Part shown: piece after piece, positions 6,580 through 8,043 of the stretch
Numbering within the stretch: the first letter of the stretch is position 1
Layout of the letters: each line of letters opens with the position of its first letter
Source of the DNA: an uncultured Clostridium sp.
GTDB lineage: Bacteria > Bacillota > Clostridia > Lachnospirales > Lachnospiraceae
DNA length: 8,043 nucleotides
Reading direction: 5' to 3'
NCBI GenBank assembly: GCA_958349075.1
Contig: CATWBR010000203.1
Location: 1-8,043 of the forward strand
Position numbers and translations under genes: made by a program
The notes under the pieces: generated by a model
Told to the model about the DNA's origin: nothing
The model's database searches: none
The model's input: the letters and a program-made list of their open reading frames with translations, nothing else

Positions 6580-6690
6580 GAGAGCGGCCCTGTGAGGATA
6601 TGGCCACCGGCTATCATTCCGTCCGCATTTGACAGCCGGGCGGCGGAAAGTGCCGCGGTGGCTGTGAAGGAAGCAGGCGATATAGAATAA
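6580..6690 (+). pseudogene. Frameshifted C-terminal remnant of a malic enzyme (probable)
   Basis: Downstream of the regulator, the frame ending at TAA 6688-6690 reads AIIPSAFDSRAAESAAVAVK and then EAGDIE. This resembles the C terminus of NAD(P)-dependent malic enzymes, which typically end in a 'YIIPxxFDxRVxxxVAxAVAxAA' pattern. Just upstream, the tyrosine expected before IIP sits in another frame: that frame reads EDMATGY (6594-6614) and then breaks at TATCATTCCG. Restoring two bases (TATATCATTCCG) would join both parts as EDMATGYIIPSAFDSR. This fits a decayed gene whose body has been deleted, leaving its 3' end and terminator. Malic enzyme oxidatively decarboxylates malate to pyruvate, so a former copy beside a carboxylate-type transporter makes metabolic sense. 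No ribosome binding site or complete frame is present. The call rests on about 30 residues of remembered similarity. Confidence 0.5.
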
Positions 6691-6720
6691 AGAGGACTGC
6701 TGCAGTCCTCTTTATTTTCT
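6684..6720. terminator. Bidirectional terminator between convergent genes
   Basis: AATAAAGAGGACTGC (6686-6700) and GCAGTCCTCTTTATT (6702-6716) are perfect inverted repeats around one central T. The stem ends in A-rich and T-rich arms, so either strand yields a hairpin with a U-rich 3' side. On the plus strand TTTCT follows at once. It should end the kinase-regulator transcript from the left and the helix-turn-helix gene (stop at 6727-6729) from the right. It may originally have belonged to the malic enzyme gene whose remnant stops at 6690, inside the left arm. Confidence 0.85.
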
Positions 6721-6726
6721 AATAAA

Positions 6727-7809
6727 TTAGTTTTTATTTTTATCTGTTGATTTCTCAGAACCGGAAACCGGTTGAAGGACAGAGGTTAATTGTCTGTAGA
6801 GTTCAAACACCTGAAGATTTGAGCGCCTTCCAACTTTATTGTATTGCGGAGCGATCGAATAATCTTTCAGGATGGAGAGTGACTTTTCGAAATCCAGCCC
6901 CCCGCTCTCTTCCGAGATCAGGCTGCTTTCCTGCACAACATAAAAACTTTCAAGACGCACGCTGTCGCGGAGTTTATCCTGGAAGGCTTCTGAGAGTTGG
7001 CGGCTCTCCTGAAGTTCTTTATACTTTTGCTTTGTTAAGATAATTTTGGGGCTGTTTAACCGGAGCTGTCCCCTTATGATTTTTGTCTGCTCCCCCGTAA
7101 GCTCTTTTCTGCACAGCATAATGCGATGCAGCGTGGGAATTTTCTGTACTCCGCTGGAAACAGTGATGGCGCTTCCAAGCTTGCAGTGCAGAGTCTCTTT
7201 GCGAATGTGGAAGTGATCAAAGACGATGAATGAAATCTCACCAAAATCCTCGTCCTCCAGGTAGCAGTATACAGACAACATGGGTTTGGAGATGATATAT
7301 CCTCCCTTATAATGCTTTTCCATCAGCTTATTATCCGAAGAAACGCTTCCGGTGTACAGTATTAAAGATGCATTGAAAAAACCGTTTTCATTAACCTCAT
7401 CACTTAGGTGAAGGATACCATGCAGAAGGTCTTCTCTTTCTTTCTGGGTATGGAAAAAATAGACGTGGAAGTATCCGGTGTATCCGTTATACGCGGGATC
7501 ATTTTTATCTGTAATGAAACCGCCTCTGTAGGAAGAAGTTTTTTCGGACTCCTTTTCAGGTTCATCTTCTCTGTCAATCTCCATGTAAAACTCGGAGCGG
7601 GTTAAACCTAAAACCGTCAGTATATTTTTAATCGACGCGCCGGATATCTGAACTCCCTTTCTTAAATTAGTCATTGTGGATTCAGAAATTTTAATCCCCA
7701 TCGCCTCCGCCTTTCTGCAAAAGGCAGCCTGGCTCATATTGGCCTTTTTAAACCGGTCGTATAATTCTATCATATCACGATTGTTTGCTTCTTCTTTCAT
7801 CTTTCGCAT
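6727..7809 (-). CDS. Helix-turn-helix protein with a large uncharacterised C-terminal region
   Basis: This 360-residue protein converges on the two-component system. Residues 12-76 look like a compact helix-turn-helix domain of the Cro/C1 kind: LYDRFKKANMSQAAFCRKAE, then ISESTMTNLRKGVQISGASI and KNILTVLGLTRSEFYMEI. A charged linker (77-92) rich in Glu and Lys leads to a region of about 260 residues I cannot assign. It contains YNGYTGYFHVYFFHTQKERE (107-126), FNASLILYTG (145-154), GGYIISKPMLSVYCYLEDED (169-188), and a C-terminal part rich in Glu, Lys and Leu. The pattern of alternating strands suggests a folded sensing or effector domain. No catalytic motif or membrane segment is visible. Start choice: ATG 7809 directly abuts AGGGGG, while the fourth codon, ATG 7800, has the G run 9 bases upstream and may be the true start. 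The gene looks poorer in GC than the transport operon, a possible sign of separate origin. A transcriptional regulator is the likeliest role; its targets are unknown. Confidence 0.8.
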   Translation of the reverse strand: MRKMKEEANNRDMIELYDRFKKANMSQAAFCRKAEAMGIKISESTMTNLRKGVQISGASIKNILTVLGLTRSEFYMEIDREDEPEKESEKTSSYRGGFITDKNDPAYNGYTGYFHVYFFHTQKEREDLLHGILHLSDEVNENGFFNASLILYTGSVSSDNKLMEKHYKGGYIISKPMLSVYCYLEDEDFGEISFIVFDHFHIRKETLHCKLGSAITVSSGVQKIPTLHRIMLCRKELTGEQTKIIRGQLRLNSPKIILTKQKYKELQESRQLSEAFQDKLRDSVRLESFYVVQESSLISEESGGLDFEKSLSILKDYSIAPQYNKVGRRSNLQVFELYRQLTSVLQPVSGSEKSTDKNKN

Positions 7810-7844
7810 CCCCCTGAAATTGCTCGGCAGTCCTGTTCCGGGAT

Positions 7845-7871
7845 AGACAAAATCTGTAAAGTATTTTGTCT
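7845..7871. promoter_or_regulatory. Inverted repeat upstream of the helix-turn-helix gene, possible operator
   Basis: AGACAAAAT (7845-7853) and ATTTTGTCT (7863-7871) are perfect 9-base inverted repeats around a 9-base spacer, centres about 18 bases apart. The dyad lies 36 bases before the start codon of the minus-strand gene and downstream of its promoter candidates. A dimeric repressor binding here would block transcription, so autoregulation by the helix-turn-helix protein is possible. As RNA it would be a weak AU-rich hairpin without a T tract, so it is not a terminator. Confidence 0.4.
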
Positions 7872-7899
7872 TATCACCAGCCTGAAACGTCCACCGGTA

Positions 7900-7939
7900 T
7901 TTGAGTAAATTATATTTTTTCAGTAATACGTTTGAGTAA
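7900..7939. repeat. Pair of TTTGAGTAA direct repeats in the promoter region
   Basis: TTTGAGTAA occurs at 7900-7908 and again at 7931-7939, exactly 31 bases apart, close to three helical turns. One copy lies in the spacer of the TTGACA promoter (or on the weak -35 of the TATAAT option) and the other directly beside the TATAAT hexamer. Same-face spacing across promoter elements fits a cooperative regulator site. The repeat is only 9 bases in AT-rich DNA, so chance is not excluded. Confidence 0.35.
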
Positions 7940-7952
7940 TCGAAGGTGTCAA
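7923..7952 (-). promoter_or_regulatory. Promoter candidate for the helix-turn-helix gene
   Basis: On the minus strand a perfect -35 TTGACA (complement of 7947-7952) is followed after 18 bases by TATTAC (complement of 7923-7928, 4 of 6). A second option is a perfect -10 TATAAT (complement of 7909-7914), but its -35 region, TACTCA at 18 bases, is poor. Either gives a leader of roughly 90-110 bases before the start codon. Tandem promoters are possible. Confidence 0.45.
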
Positions 7953-8043
7953 AGGCAAATTTTAAAATAACAATAAAAAGCAGTTCCTTCCAAACTTTAT
8001 TGACGAAGGTTCATATGCACTTCCTTACAAAAATAATACAAAT
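7953..8043. other. AT-rich right-hand edge without a recognisable gene
   Basis: From the promoter candidate to the window end the DNA is AT-rich and has no coding frame of useful length on either strand. A minus-strand ATG near 8015, preceded by AGGAAGT, opens only five codons before a stop. There is no convincing terminator; a CCTTC/GAAGG pairing around 7985-8010 is only five bases. The neighbouring gene to the right must start or end beyond the window. Confidence 0.5.

Noticed and set aside
6759..6773. AACCGG/CCGGTT palindrome with a 3-base spacer near the 3' end of the helix-turn-helix gene
   Set aside because: It lies inside coding sequence, is short, and has no associated promoter or T tract, so it is probably chance.

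Overview
The window looks like a chromosomal segment of a Gram-positive, gut-type Clostridia, most likely Lachnospiraceae. This is inferred from a moderate GC content, strong purine-rich ribosome binding sites, a typical Firmicutes lipoprotein signal, and the pairing of a TAXI-type TRAP transporter with a LytS/LytTR two-component system. I see no rRNA, tRNA, CRISPR array, insertion sequence or phage gene.

Layout. Positions 1-64 hold the 5' end of a leftward gene whose first 21 residues resemble PPC/DUF296 DNA-binding proteins. Positions 65-353 are a divergent regulatory region with one promoter for each direction. The rightward one (-35 at 262, -10 at 285) is good. It is preceded by GTT-centred direct repeats spaced like LytTR sites and followed by an AT-only palindrome at the expected transcription start. 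Next comes a three-gene transport operon: a TAXI solute-binding lipoprotein (354-1424), a DUF1850 protein (1405-1878) and a fused TRAP permease (1896-3995). It ends in a GC-rich hairpin with a short T tract (4027-4068). A LytS-like sensor kinase (4098-5870) and a LytTR response regulator (5848-6567) follow, with overlapping reading frames. Positions 6580-6690 are not empty. They carry what looks like the frameshifted C-terminal remnant of a malic enzyme, followed by a near-perfect, probably bidirectional terminator (6684-6720). A convergent gene (complement 6727-7809) encodes a 360-residue helix-turn-helix protein of no family I can name. Its upstream region, running to the window end, holds a promoter candidate and possible operators.

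How the parts may work together (inference): the kinase senses a small carboxylate or a related signal at the membrane. It phosphorylates the LytTR regulator, which activates the TRAP operon through the repeats upstream of 262. The lipoprotein captures the substrate and the fused permease imports it with Na+ or H+. The malic enzyme remnant hints that the locus once coupled uptake of malate or another C4-dicarboxylate to its decarboxylation to pyruvate. The substrate cannot be read from the sequence.

The components belong to known families. I do not see a clearly new system. The points most worth a second look are the malic enzyme remnant, the candidate LytTR sites and the unclassified helix-turn-helix protein.
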